64,000 nucleotides of DNA from Phycisphaerales bacterium (GTDB lineage: Bacteria > Planctomycetota > Phycisphaerae > Phycisphaerales > UBA5793), in NCBI GenBank assembly GCA_020852515.1, contig JADZAS010000011.1, positions 62,001 to 126,000 on the forward strand. Direction: 5' to 3'. Both the position numbers and the translations under genes were made by a program. Positions 44,656 to 51,657 of this stretch are shown one piece after another (within the stretch, counting starts at the first letter, position 1; the number at the start of each line of letters is the position of its first letter). The notes beneath the pieces are model-generated. The model saw nothing but the letters and a program-made list of their open reading frames with translations, searched no databases and was not told the DNA's origin.

Positions 44656-45975
44656 TCACAGATCTTCATCGAGCGATTTGCGCACCGCATGGCGCACCCG
44701 CTCTGGAAAAGTGTCGCCGGGATCGGTGCCCACAAACGCCGCAACCACCTTGCCGGCGGGCGAGATAACGACGGTCGTCGGCCACTTGGGCGCGTAGAAC
44801 GCGGTGATCGAGGTGGCGCCTCTCTCGTCCTGCCAGCGGTCGATTTCGATCTTGCGTCCCTCGAGATAAAGCGCCAGATCTTCAACGGGATCGCCGCAGT
44901 TCACCGGCACGATCTGGGCCGCGAGTTGCTCTTCATCGATCCACTTCCGCAGTTCGATGACCGAGTCGAGCACGGGCGACTCGGCCTCGGAGGCGATCCA
45001 CCAGAACACGAGCACCGTCGCCTTGCCGGCACAGTCCTCGAGGCTGAGGGTATTGCCGGCCGGGTCAGTAAAGGTGAAGTCCGGCGACGGCGTATCGATG
45101 AGATCCGCCGTAGTGTGCTCAGCGATCAGCAGGCCGACCGACTGCACCATCTTGCGGTTATCCATATCGACGACCATTTCTTCGATAGGGAAGTCATCCA
45201 GCCGTTGCGGCTTCATCTCCGAGGTGATGAGCCACTTCGTGTCCGGATTCGCCATATCGCTGAGTTCGGATTCGAAGCGAAGAACCAGATTCGTGGCCGG
45301 GTCAATCGTCAGCACGCATGGCGCGCCTTCGGTGCTGGATTCAATGCGAACCTCCTCGACGGCCCCCAGCTTCGGATCTTCGATGGCGCGATGGCCCACA
45401 AGTCGGGCGTCGAACGTGAAATAGAAGAGTTCGTCGATGGGATTTTCGGAGAGGCACAAGCCGATCTGCGGAAACGGAAAGATCGAGTTCTGGATCGTGA
45501 AGAGATCGACGCTCAGCGGGCCCTCGAAATCTTCAACGAACAGACGCTGCGGCTTGGGGCCGTACTCGCCGTAGATCGTGCCGTCGAGGGCCGTGAAGGT
45601 CACTTCGTTGAGCGTGATGCGCACGCCCTGCCGGCTGATGATCAGGGGGACGGTGCTGGACTGCTCGCCTTCCTGGCCGCCGCCCGTGAAGCGCATGGTG
45701 ACCGTGACGTCATCGCGAATGGCCGGAGCGGTCCGGTAGGTCTCGACCACTTTGTCAAAGAGCGCCCGGGCGCGATTGACGCCTTCGAGGCTCCGATCAA
45801 ACTCGGGTTTGGCGGCCGGGGTCGCCTCGGCGGGGGGCGCGGGCTCGCCGACGGGCTGCGGCGGAGCGTCCTGCCGCGCCGGGCACAACCCCGCTGCTCC
45901 GAGAAGCACCATTGCTGCCGACAGGCAAAGCCGGAGGCGCGGCCGATCGCTTGCATTCGAAAGCCAATGTCGCAT
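44656..45975 (-). CDS. Exported LolA/DUF2092-like plus redoxin-like protein without CxxC
   Basis: 439 aa. The start is ATG 45975, giving a signal peptide (MRHWLSNASDRPRLRLCLSA and a hydrophobic run ending near GLCPARQ); the open frame continues upstream into the epimerase gene and is not used. Residues about 65-280 look like the LolA/DUF2092 fold seen in periplasmic proteins (TMRFTGG, PLIISRQGVRITLNEV). Residues about 300-439 are a thioredoxin/AhpC-like domain: PDFTFTDPAGNTLSLEDCAG, VLVFWWIASEAESP, WPTTVVISPAGKVVAAFVG. Where a WCxxC would be, the sequence reads WWIAS, so it cannot do ordinary dithiol exchange. Role unknown. Confidence 0.8.
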   Translation of the reverse strand: MRHWLSNASDRPRLRLCLSAAMVLLGAAGLCPARQDAPPQPVGEPAPPAEATPAAKPEFDRSLEGVNRARALFDKVVETYRTAPAIRDDVTVTMRFTGGGQEGEQSSTVPLIISRQGVRITLNEVTFTALDGTIYGEYGPKPQRLFVEDFEGPLSVDLFTIQNSIFPFPQIGLCLSENPIDELFYFTFDARLVGHRAIEDPKLGAVEEVRIESSTEGAPCVLTIDPATNLVLRFESELSDMANPDTKWLITSEMKPQRLDDFPIEEMVVDMDNRKMVQSVGLLIAEHTTADLIDTPSPDFTFTDPAGNTLSLEDCAGKATVLVFWWIASEAESPVLDSVIELRKWIDEEQLAAQIVPVNCGDPVEDLALYLEGRKIEIDRWQDERGATSITAFYAPKWPTTVVISPAGKVVAAFVGTDPGDTFPERVRHAVRKSLDEDL

Positions 45976-46027
45976 CACGGCTGATTGTACGCCCAGCAGC
46001 GGCGATCCGCGGAACGGTCTGTCGCGC

Positions 46028-47062
46028 TCAATCGAGTATCGAACGGTACCAGTCGAGTGTGGCCCTGAGGCCATCGCGCACGGAAACTCGCGGCTCATAG
46101 CCCAGCCACTTGCGGGCTCGCGAGATGTCCGCCTGGCTATGGAGCACATCGCCAAACCGAGGCGGCTTGAACTCGGGCGGAGCGTCAATGCCGACGATCT
46201 CAGCCATGAGTCGGGCGAGTTCGAGCACGGTCACACGATCGCCGCGCGCGATGTTCATGACGCCCCCGGCCAGCATCGGCTCGTCAGCGGGCCGGGCGTC
46301 GAGGCCGTGGATAGATCCGGCGAGAAGGTTGGCCTGCACGACGTCGTCAACGTAGGTGAAGTCGCGCGAGGCGCTGCCGTCGCCGAAGATGCTCGGGCGG
46401 CGGCCCTTGAGCAGCGCATTGGCAAATGCGGCGACGACCGCGGCGTAGGCCGAGTCCGCCCGCTGCCCGGGGCCGAAGATGTTGAAATAGCGCAGGCACA
46501 CGGTGCGCAGGCCGTAGCACAGCGCCCAGACGCGCATGAGATGCTCGCCAGTGAGCTTCTCCTGGGCGTAGGGGCTGAGTGGGTCGGGCATCTGGTTTTC
46601 CACCTTGGGCAGCACCGGCTGGTCGCCGTACACGCTGCTCGACGAGGCGAACACGACCCGCCGTACGCCGCACCTGACCGCAGTCTCGAGCAGTTGCTGC
46701 GTGCCGGTGATGTTGACATCCAGGTATCGGCGCGGCTGCTCGATGCTGGCCGGCACGCTCGCCAGCGCCGCCTCGTGGAAGACCAGCGCCACGCCACGGC
46801 AGCACTCTTCGAGTGCATCGCAGTCCAGAATGGAGGCTTGCACGAAGCGCAGTGGATGCGAAGGCTCAAGGGGCGAAGCGGCGCCGGGGAGGAGGTCGCT
46901 CAGGTTCTCTTCGCTGCCGCCGGAAAGGTCATCGATGACGGTGACGCGGGCGCCAAGCGACACGAGCGCCCGGGTGAGGTGTGAGCCGATGAAGCCGGCG
47001 CCGCCGGTGACGAGGACGGGAAGGTCTCGATAATGTGCGGCGAGGTCGGTTCGGGCGGGCAT
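46028..47062 (-). CDS. NAD-dependent sugar-nucleotide epimerase/dehydratase
   Basis: 344 aa, extended short-chain dehydrogenase. The NAD loop is VTGGAGFIGSHL (about 18-29) and the catalytic pattern is SSSSVYGD followed by YAQEKL (YxxxK). RYFNIFGPGQ, GDGSASRDFTYVDDV and a C-terminal RPRFGD-like PPRFGDVLHSQADISRARKWLGYEP are typical of UDP-glucose or UDP-N-acetylglucosamine 4-epimerases of the GalE/WbpP type. It could supply sugar nucleotides for the glycan cluster 20 kb away or for flagellin glycosylation next door, but nothing fixes the substrate. It lies downstream of a flagellin terminator, so it has its own promoter. Confidence 0.9.
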   Translation of the reverse strand: MPARTDLAAHYRDLPVLVTGGAGFIGSHLTRALVSLGARVTVIDDLSGGSEENLSDLLPGAASPLEPSHPLRFVQASILDCDALEECCRGVALVFHEAALASVPASIEQPRRYLDVNITGTQQLLETAVRCGVRRVVFASSSSVYGDQPVLPKVENQMPDPLSPYAQEKLTGEHLMRVWALCYGLRTVCLRYFNIFGPGQRADSAYAAVVAAFANALLKGRRPSIFGDGSASRDFTYVDDVVQANLLAGSIHGLDARPADEPMLAGGVMNIARGDRVTVLELARLMAEIVGIDAPPEFKPPRFGDVLHSQADISRARKWLGYEPRVSVRDGLRATLDWYRSILD

Positions 47063-47111
47063 GGCGGCTCGATTCTATGGTGCCGCTGCGCGCGGCGCAT
47101 CCGCGTGATTC

Positions 47112-47148
47112 AAAAGAACAAACGCGGCGACCTTTCGGCCGCCGCGCT
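47112..47148 (-). terminator. Rho-independent terminator of the first flagellin gene
   Basis: On the minus strand CGCGGCGGCC and GGTCGCCGCG (arms 47137-47146 and 47123-47132) pair around a GAAA loop and are followed at once by TTTGTTCTTTT (47122 down to 47112). It lies 40 bases after the flagellin stop. Confidence 0.9.
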
Positions 47149-47187
47149 TGAAGTCACGGAGGAAGGAGTCCTTGTCAGGATTCCTGT

Positions 47188-48657
47188 TTAGCCAAGGAGC
47201 GCCAGAACGCTCTGTGGCTGCTGGTTCGACAGTGAGAGCACCGTCGTGGCCGCCTGCACGAGGATCTGAGACCGCGTGAGGCCGGCGGTTTCCGCGGCGA
47301 AGTCGGTGTCGCGGATCTGGCTTTCGGCCGCTGCGGTGTTCTCGAAGGAGATGCCCAGCGAGCGGACCGACGCGCCGACGACGTTCGTCTGGAAGGCGCC
47401 CAGGCGGCCGCGAAGACCCGACACCTGCTTGATGGCGGCGTCGATGATGGTCTGAGCCTTATCGATGTCGCCCGTCTGGACGTTGCCCGTGCCGCCCGAC
47501 TTGAGGTCGGAGAGGTAACCCGTGATGGCGTTGCCGAGGTTACCGCTGGAGACGGACTGGATGCCCAGGCTGACCTTGCCGGCGAGGTTGACATCGGGGT
47601 TGAGGCTGAAGGTCGCGCCACCGCCGGTGACGTAGAACGAAGTCGTTCCATTGGTCATGTTCAGGGCGCTGGTGCCGTCGATGGTGACCGAGACGTCAAA
47701 GCCGTCGCTGGACACTCTCGCCTGCAGGCCGTTCGTAGTGGCCTGGATACCGTTGATCAGGAGTGTCGCGTCGCGACCCTCGTCGTTCACATCGTCGGTT
47801 CCCGAGCCTCCCGATGCACCCGTGAAGATCAGGTTCGAGGTGCTGCCGGTCAGTTCCTTCACACGCACGAACGCGTCGCTGCCGAAACCGGACGAGCGGA
47901 ACTCGATGCGGTCGGTGTTCGTGCTGTTCTGAGCAGCGGAGACGCCCGTCACATCCTTGAACTGGTTGATGGCGGTGATGATGTCCGCCTGGCTCGAGCC
48001 GGAGGAGATCGTGATCTGCTGCGTTCCGGTGTTGCCGGTGATCTCGATGCTGTACGAACCGCCGTTACCATCGAAGGTGGCGGCCGTCGAGAGGTACACT
48101 TCGGCCGTCTGGGCCGAGGTGAGCGTATCGACCGTGACGGTCAGGTACGCGCCGGCGGTCGAGGGCAGCTTCGCCGAATTGATGGTCACGTCTGACAGCA
48201 GGCTGCTGGTGACGGCCGATGTCGTGTAGTCGAAGTTGCCGTTGAGCAGCTTGCTGCCCTGGAACGACGTGGCGTTGGAGATGCGGTCGATCGTCTGCAG
48301 AATCGAGTCGATCTGCTGCTGATTCGCTTCCTTCTCCTCGTCACTCAGGCCGGCTTCGTTGGCGGACTGGCCGACGAGCCCCTGGAGTTCCTGGAGCAGG
48401 TTGCTGACTTCCTGCAGACCACCTTCGGCGACGTTGACGACCTGCTCAGCGCGCTCGCCATTCTTGATGGCGGCGGTGATGGCCTTCATCTCGGCGCGAA
48501 GGTTTTCGGATGCGATCAGACCGGCGGGATCGTCGCCGCCGCGGTTGATGCGCAGACCCGTGCTCAGCCGTTCAAGGCTGATGTTGAGCGAACGGTTCTG
48601 CAAACCGAGCGTTCGCTGCCCGATCAATGACGGAACATTTGTATTGATGCGACTCAT
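47188..48657 (-). CDS. fliC: Flagellin 1
   Basis: 489 aa filament protein. The conserved N-terminal D0/D1 helices read MSRINTNVPSLIGQRTLGLQ, LERLSTGLRINRGGDDPAGL and ITAAIKNGERAEQVVNVAEG. The C-terminal helix has AAAESQIRDTDFAAETAGLT, QILVQAATTVLSLSNQQ and the final VLALLG. The central ~200 residues are variable domains (D2/D3). The start is ATG 48657 with GGAGGA nine bases upstream. The leader of about 140 bases holds a sigma-28-like promoter and a hairpin with AAGGAG in its loop; a strong terminator follows. It is likely expressed late and controlled by CsrA/FliW. Confidence 0.95.
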   Translation of the reverse strand: MSRINTNVPSLIGQRTLGLQNRSLNISLERLSTGLRINRGGDDPAGLIASENLRAEMKAITAAIKNGERAEQVVNVAEGGLQEVSNLLQELQGLVGQSANEAGLSDEEKEANQQQIDSILQTIDRISNATSFQGSKLLNGNFDYTTSAVTSSLLSDVTINSAKLPSTAGAYLTVTVDTLTSAQTAEVYLSTAATFDGNGGSYSIEITGNTGTQQITISSGSSQADIITAINQFKDVTGVSAAQNSTNTDRIEFRSSGFGSDAFVRVKELTGSTSNLIFTGASGGSGTDDVNDEGRDATLLINGIQATTNGLQARVSSDGFDVSVTIDGTSALNMTNGTTSFYVTGGGATFSLNPDVNLAGKVSLGIQSVSSGNLGNAITGYLSDLKSGGTGNVQTGDIDKAQTIIDAAIKQVSGLRGRLGAFQTNVVGASVRSLGISFENTAAAESQIRDTDFAAETAGLTRSQILVQAATTVLSLSNQQPQSVLALLG

Positions 48658-48716
48658 GCCATCCTCCGTGACTGGAAGTGTGCCCTTTCGGGGGCTGCTT
48701 TTCGTTCGCTTCTAAT

Positions 48717-48738
48717 CGACCTCGCTCCTTCGAGACCG
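48717..48738 (-). promoter_or_regulatory. CsrA-type hairpin in flagellin 1 leader
   Basis: On the minus strand CGGTCTCG and CGAGGTCG pair over eight positions (two G-T pairs) around the six-base loop AAGGAG. High-affinity CsrA sites present ARGGAU-like sequence in a hexaloop. A second GGA site, GGAGGATGG at 48668-48660, overlaps the ribosome site. This two-site layout resembles the hag leader of Bacillus. Confidence 0.6.
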
Positions 48739-48799
48739 GTCAGACGCTCTGGCCGCATTGCATCCACAACGGACGCCCATCCACTACGACCACGCCTAC

Positions 48800-48826
48800 A
48801 TATCGTCCGCGATACTGCCCAGGTTA
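48800..48826 (-). promoter_or_regulatory. Candidate sigma-28 promoter of flagellin 1
   Basis: On the minus strand TAAC (48826-48823), a 15-base spacer and GACGATAT (48807-48800) resemble the flagellar sigma consensus TAAA-N15-GCCGATAA (3 of 4 and 6 of 8). It lies about 140 bases before the start codon. Confidence 0.45.
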
Positions 48827-48894
48827 AGCCGGCTTGCTTGGATCATGGATTTCTCTCAACTTCCGGCTCAGGGGCTTTCACGCGAATTGCCGCC

Positions 48895-48931
48895 AAAACG
48901 AATGGCGGCTCCCCGATTATCGGGAGCCGCC
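48895..48931 (-). terminator. Second terminator downstream of flagellin 2
   Basis: A perfect ten-base stem (48904-48913 with 48922-48931, ggcggctccc/gggagccgcc) and eight-base loop, followed on the minus strand by ATTCGTTTT. It backs up the terminator at 48982-49017 and insulates the flagellin 1 promoter. Confidence 0.75.
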
Positions 48932-48981
48932 CGGCTCGCCGCGTGAGCCGCGGGTTATCGGCCAGATTACCCGGACGTTCC

Positions 48982-49017
48982 AAAACGCCCGCGGGCCCGG
49001 ATCAACTCCGGGCCCGC
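48982..49017 (-). terminator. Rho-independent terminator of flagellin 2
   Basis: On the minus strand GCGGGCCCGGAG, TTGA and TCCGGGCCCGC form a GC-rich stem of about ten pairs, followed by GGGCGTTTT. It begins 31 bases after the flagellin 2 stop. Confidence 0.85.
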
Positions 49018-49047
49018 ATGCGCCTCCATCTCTATTAAGGTTCGCGG

Positions 49048-50517
49048 CTATCCGAGCAGCTGCAGAACGCTCTGGGCAGTCGAGTTTGCGGTCGCCAGCA
49101 CCGCCGTTCCCGCCTGCACGAGAATCTGGGCCCGCGTGAGCAGGCTGGTTTCGAGCGCGAAGTCCGCATCGCGGATCTTGGACTCGCTGGCGGTGATGTT
49201 CTCCAGCGCCACCTGCAGCGACCGCATGTTGGGCTGAATGGTGTTGCGTTCGATGGCGCCCAATTGGCCCCGCAGGACCGCCACCTCGTCGATGGACGAG
49301 TCGATCACCTTGGACGCCGCCAGGAAGTTGCCCGAGTCGAGCGAGTTGGTCCCGCCTGACTGCAGCGAGTTGAGGTACTGCAACTCGGCGTCGATCATCG
49401 TCGCCCCGAGGCGCGACGCGGCCACCGAGCGGACGCCAAAGTTGATCTGCTGGTTGACGTTGACGGTCGGCCCCAGCTGGAACTGCGCCCCGCCGCCGGT
49501 GATGTAGAACGTCTTGGTGTTGGCGGTGTCCTGGGCAAAGTCCTCGGTCAACAGCAGTTCGACGTTGAGCGCCGGCGTCTTGACGGCGATTTCCAGCCCC
49601 TTGCCCGTGGCGAGGATTCCATTGACCGCCGCAGTCACGTCCCGGCCGCTGTCGCGCTGGCTGCTGATGCGCGTGTCGAAGAACTCGCCGGCCTCGCCGA
49701 TCTTGCGGACGCTGACGAACGACTTGGAGCCGTACTCGATTGAGGTGAAGACCATGCCCGAACTGAGGTCGCCGGCGCTGACGAGGCTGGCCTCGACGCC
49801 GGTCGAGTCGCGCAGTTTATTGACCGCGCTGACGACGTCGGCGATGGACTGACCGGACACGAACTGAAGCACCTGCACGCCGTCGTTGCCGGAGATTTCG
49901 AGGGTGATGCTGCTGAGCAGCGTGCCGTCGTTGGTCGTGCCGGGATAGTCAGCCGTGAGCGTGATCGACGCCGTCTGGGCCGAGCCGAGGACCTGGACAT
50001 TGACGGGCACGTTGGACGCGTTGCCAAACGAGGCGCCGAGGATGTTCGCGTTGGCGATCGCCGAGGTGGGCACGCCAGAGGTGAGGTAGTCGAGCGTGCC
50101 GTTGAGCAGTTGCAACCCGGCGAAACTCGCGGTGTTGCTGATGCGCGTGATGGCGTCGATCGCCGAGTCGATCTGCAACTGGTTGGCTTCGAGTTCTTCC
50201 TGCGAGACGCCGCCGGTGTTGGCGGCCTCGATGATCAGACCCTTAATGGAGTTGAGCATTTCCGAGATCTCGCTCAGGGCGCCTTCCGTGGTGGCGATGA
50301 CGGAGCCGGCTCGCTCGGAATTGGACACGGCCTTGGTGATGCTGGCCATCTCGCTTCGCAGGCGCTCGGAGGTGATCAGGCCGGCCGGATCGTCGGCGCC
50401 GCGGTTGATGCGCAGGCCGGTGGACAGCCGCTCGAGCCTGATGTCGAGATCCTTGTAGGATCGATTGAGGCTCGACTGAGCAATCAGCGAAGAGATGTTG
50501 GTGTTGATCCTAGCCAT
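49048..50517 (-). CDS. fliC: Flagellin 2
   Basis: 489 aa, same length as flagellin 1 but clearly diverged. N-terminus MARINTNISSLIAQSSLNRS, LERLSTGLRINRGADDPAGL; C-terminus ENITASESKIRDADFALETS, QILVQAGTAVLATANS and VLQLLG. The middle domains differ most. The start is ATG 50517; the ribosome site AAGGAG sits in the loop of a small hairpin (50520-50535). It follows csrA by 117 bases on the same strand, so it may be read from the upstream flagellar transcript; no convincing sigma-28 site was found in that gap. Two terminators follow it. Confidence 0.95.
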   Translation of the reverse strand: MARINTNISSLIAQSSLNRSYKDLDIRLERLSTGLRINRGADDPAGLITSERLRSEMASITKAVSNSERAGSVIATTEGALSEISEMLNSIKGLIIEAANTGGVSQEELEANQLQIDSAIDAITRISNTASFAGLQLLNGTLDYLTSGVPTSAIANANILGASFGNASNVPVNVQVLGSAQTASITLTADYPGTTNDGTLLSSITLEISGNDGVQVLQFVSGQSIADVVSAVNKLRDSTGVEASLVSAGDLSSGMVFTSIEYGSKSFVSVRKIGEAGEFFDTRISSQRDSGRDVTAAVNGILATGKGLEIAVKTPALNVELLLTEDFAQDTANTKTFYITGGGAQFQLGPTVNVNQQINFGVRSVAASRLGATMIDAELQYLNSLQSGGTNSLDSGNFLAASKVIDSSIDEVAVLRGQLGAIERNTIQPNMRSLQVALENITASESKIRDADFALETSLLTRAQILVQAGTAVLATANSTAQSVLQLLG

Positions 50518-50519
50518 GG

Positions 50520-50535
50520 CAATCCTCCTTGATTG
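50520..50535 (-). promoter_or_regulatory. Hairpin holding the flagellin 2 ribosome site in its loop
   Basis: On the minus strand CAATC and GATTG pair around the hexaloop AAGGAG, which is itself the Shine-Dalgarno sequence three bases beyond the stem from ATG. The same loop occurs in the flagellin 1 leader. CsrA binding here would directly block translation. Confidence 0.55.
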
Positions 50536-50634
50536 AGGCTACTGGTCGTGTCGTCAGGCTCGACGGCGGTTAGACGCCAGGTTGGTCGAGCCGGTCTGGT
50601 GCGGCGAACTCCGGCCGCGCCGCGTGCTCCTGGT

Positions 50635-50937
50635 TCATGCCGTTCTACACTTGAGCGCATCAAGTCGGGGAGTGCGATCGGACGGCGTCCTGGCGCGGCC
50701 GGGCCGCAGCGGCGCACCGTCGGCGACCTTGACCCCGTCGAGCTGCCGCTGGTCAAAGCGGGCCGCCTGCTCGTTCTCCGACTTAATCGCGTCGTAAACT
50801 TCCTTGCGATGGACAGCGACACTCGTCGGGGCATTGATCCCGATGCGGACCTTATCGCCCCTGACATCGACGACGGTGACCTCGATGTGGTCTCCGATCA
50901 TGATCGTTTCATCGCGCTGACGTGAGAGCACAAGCAT
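50635..50937 (-). CDS. csrA: Carbon storage/flagellar regulator CsrA with long tail
   Basis: 100 aa. CsrA dimers bind GGA hairpins in mRNA leaders and block translation. The core is standard: MLVLSRQRDETIMIGDHIEV, VRGDKVRIGINAP and VAVHRKEVYDAI, with the RNA-binding L4, R6 and R44 in place. About 40 residues beyond the usual ~60 form a basic, Pro/Arg-rich tail (RPGRARTPSDRTPRLDAL). The start is ATG 50937, with GGAGCAACGGA upstream; a longer frame reaching 51504 overlaps fliW out of frame and is a shadow. fliW is 107 bases upstream and flagellin 2 is downstream. Confidence 0.94.
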   Translation of the reverse strand: MLVLSRQRDETIMIGDHIEVTVVDVRGDKVRIGINAPTSVAVHRKEVYDAIKSENEQAARFDQRQLDGVKVADGAPLRPGRARTPSDRTPRLDALKCRTA

Positions 50938-51044
50938 TCCGTTGCTCCATTCGATCAGGGCGCACTCCCTGCGCCGTATCGCCAGCCTTCCCACACCTGC
51001 GCCGGATCCGAAGACCGGGCGCCCGCGGCTTGCGTCGCCGTGGA

Positions 51045-51491
51045 TCAGGCCGAGGCCGCGTGCGCGGTCTGGCCGACTTCCACAAGCCGGTGACGGGTCG
51101 ACCACCGCTGGTCGGCGAGCACCAACTGCTCGCCGATGCGCTGCTCGACGTTGATCACCAACGGCCCCTGCAGGTTGCCCGTCAGGCTCTCGCCGTAGCG
51201 ATTGACGATGACAAGCACCTGGGCCTCTCCGAGCGACTTGAGCCCGAGACTCGCCGCCTGGTCGTCGCGGATCGGCACTTCGTACCCCGTGACGAACAGA
51301 CTCGGATCCGTCACCACAAAAGCCAGGTCCGGGGCGTCCACGGCCTGCAGCCAGTAGAACACGCCTTCCGGATTGGGCTGGAGCAGCGCGAACCGCGTCT
51401 GGTTCGAGAAGCCCAGTAGGCCGGTCTTGAAGGTGATGATCCGATCGGCATCGATCTCCACGGTGCCAAAACGACTCGTCTTCACGTTCAT
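51045..51491 (-). CDS. fliW: Flagellar assembly factor FliW
   Basis: 148 aa. FliW binds either flagellin or CsrA, and releases or restrains CsrA so that flagellin synthesis follows export. The start chosen, ATG 51491, gives the family's usual MNVKTSRFGTVEIDADRI with GGAG eight bases upstream; an ATG at 51521 lies within a putative CsrA site and adds ten residues without homology. Core blocks are FKTGLLGF, RFALLQPNPEGVFYWLQA, DPSLFVTGYEV and GNLQGPLVIN. It sits between flgL and csrA. Confidence 0.94.
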   Translation of the reverse strand: MNVKTSRFGTVEIDADRIITFKTGLLGFSNQTRFALLQPNPEGVFYWLQAVDAPDLAFVVTDPSLFVTGYEVPIRDDQAASLGLKSLGEAQVLVIVNRYGESLTGNLQGPLVINVEQRIGEQLVLADQRWSTRHRLVEVGQTAHAASA

Positions 51492-51517
51492 GAGAACGCT
51501 CCAATTGTTCGGCCGAA

Positions 51518-51552
51518 CCATCCTGGTCTCACCGGTCCACTCCTTGGACCGG
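51518..51552 (-). promoter_or_regulatory. Two CsrA-like sites in the fliW leader
   Basis: On the minus strand CCGGTCCA-AGGAG-TGGACCGG (51552-51532) is a perfect eight-base stem with GGA in the loop. Twenty bases further, GACCAGGATGG (51528-51518) matches most of the CsrA consensus RUACARGGAUGU. The ribosome site of fliW follows at 51503-51500. Confidence 0.6.
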
Positions 51553-51657
51553 CGTGCGGGGCACTTATTCGCGCTCCAACGCGATCGAGCGCCCCTCGTC
51601 CATGTTCGTTCCGCCGGCGCGGCCGAGGCGCCGGCGAAGATTTCTTTAGCTCACCTT

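Larger units (their letters stand above)
48658..49047. other. Regulatory gap between the two flagellin genes
   Basis: These 390 bases hold no credible gene. Reading along the minus strand they contain two successive terminators for flagellin 2 (49017-48982 and 48931-48895), a sigma-28-like promoter (48826-48800), and the flagellin 1 leader with its AAGGAG-loop hairpin (48738-48717) and ribosome site. Confidence 0.8.

Noticed and set aside
50635-51504. 289-aa reading of the csrA frame
   Set aside because: The first part overlaps fliW out of frame and looks like shadow; CsrA homology starts exactly at ATG 50937.
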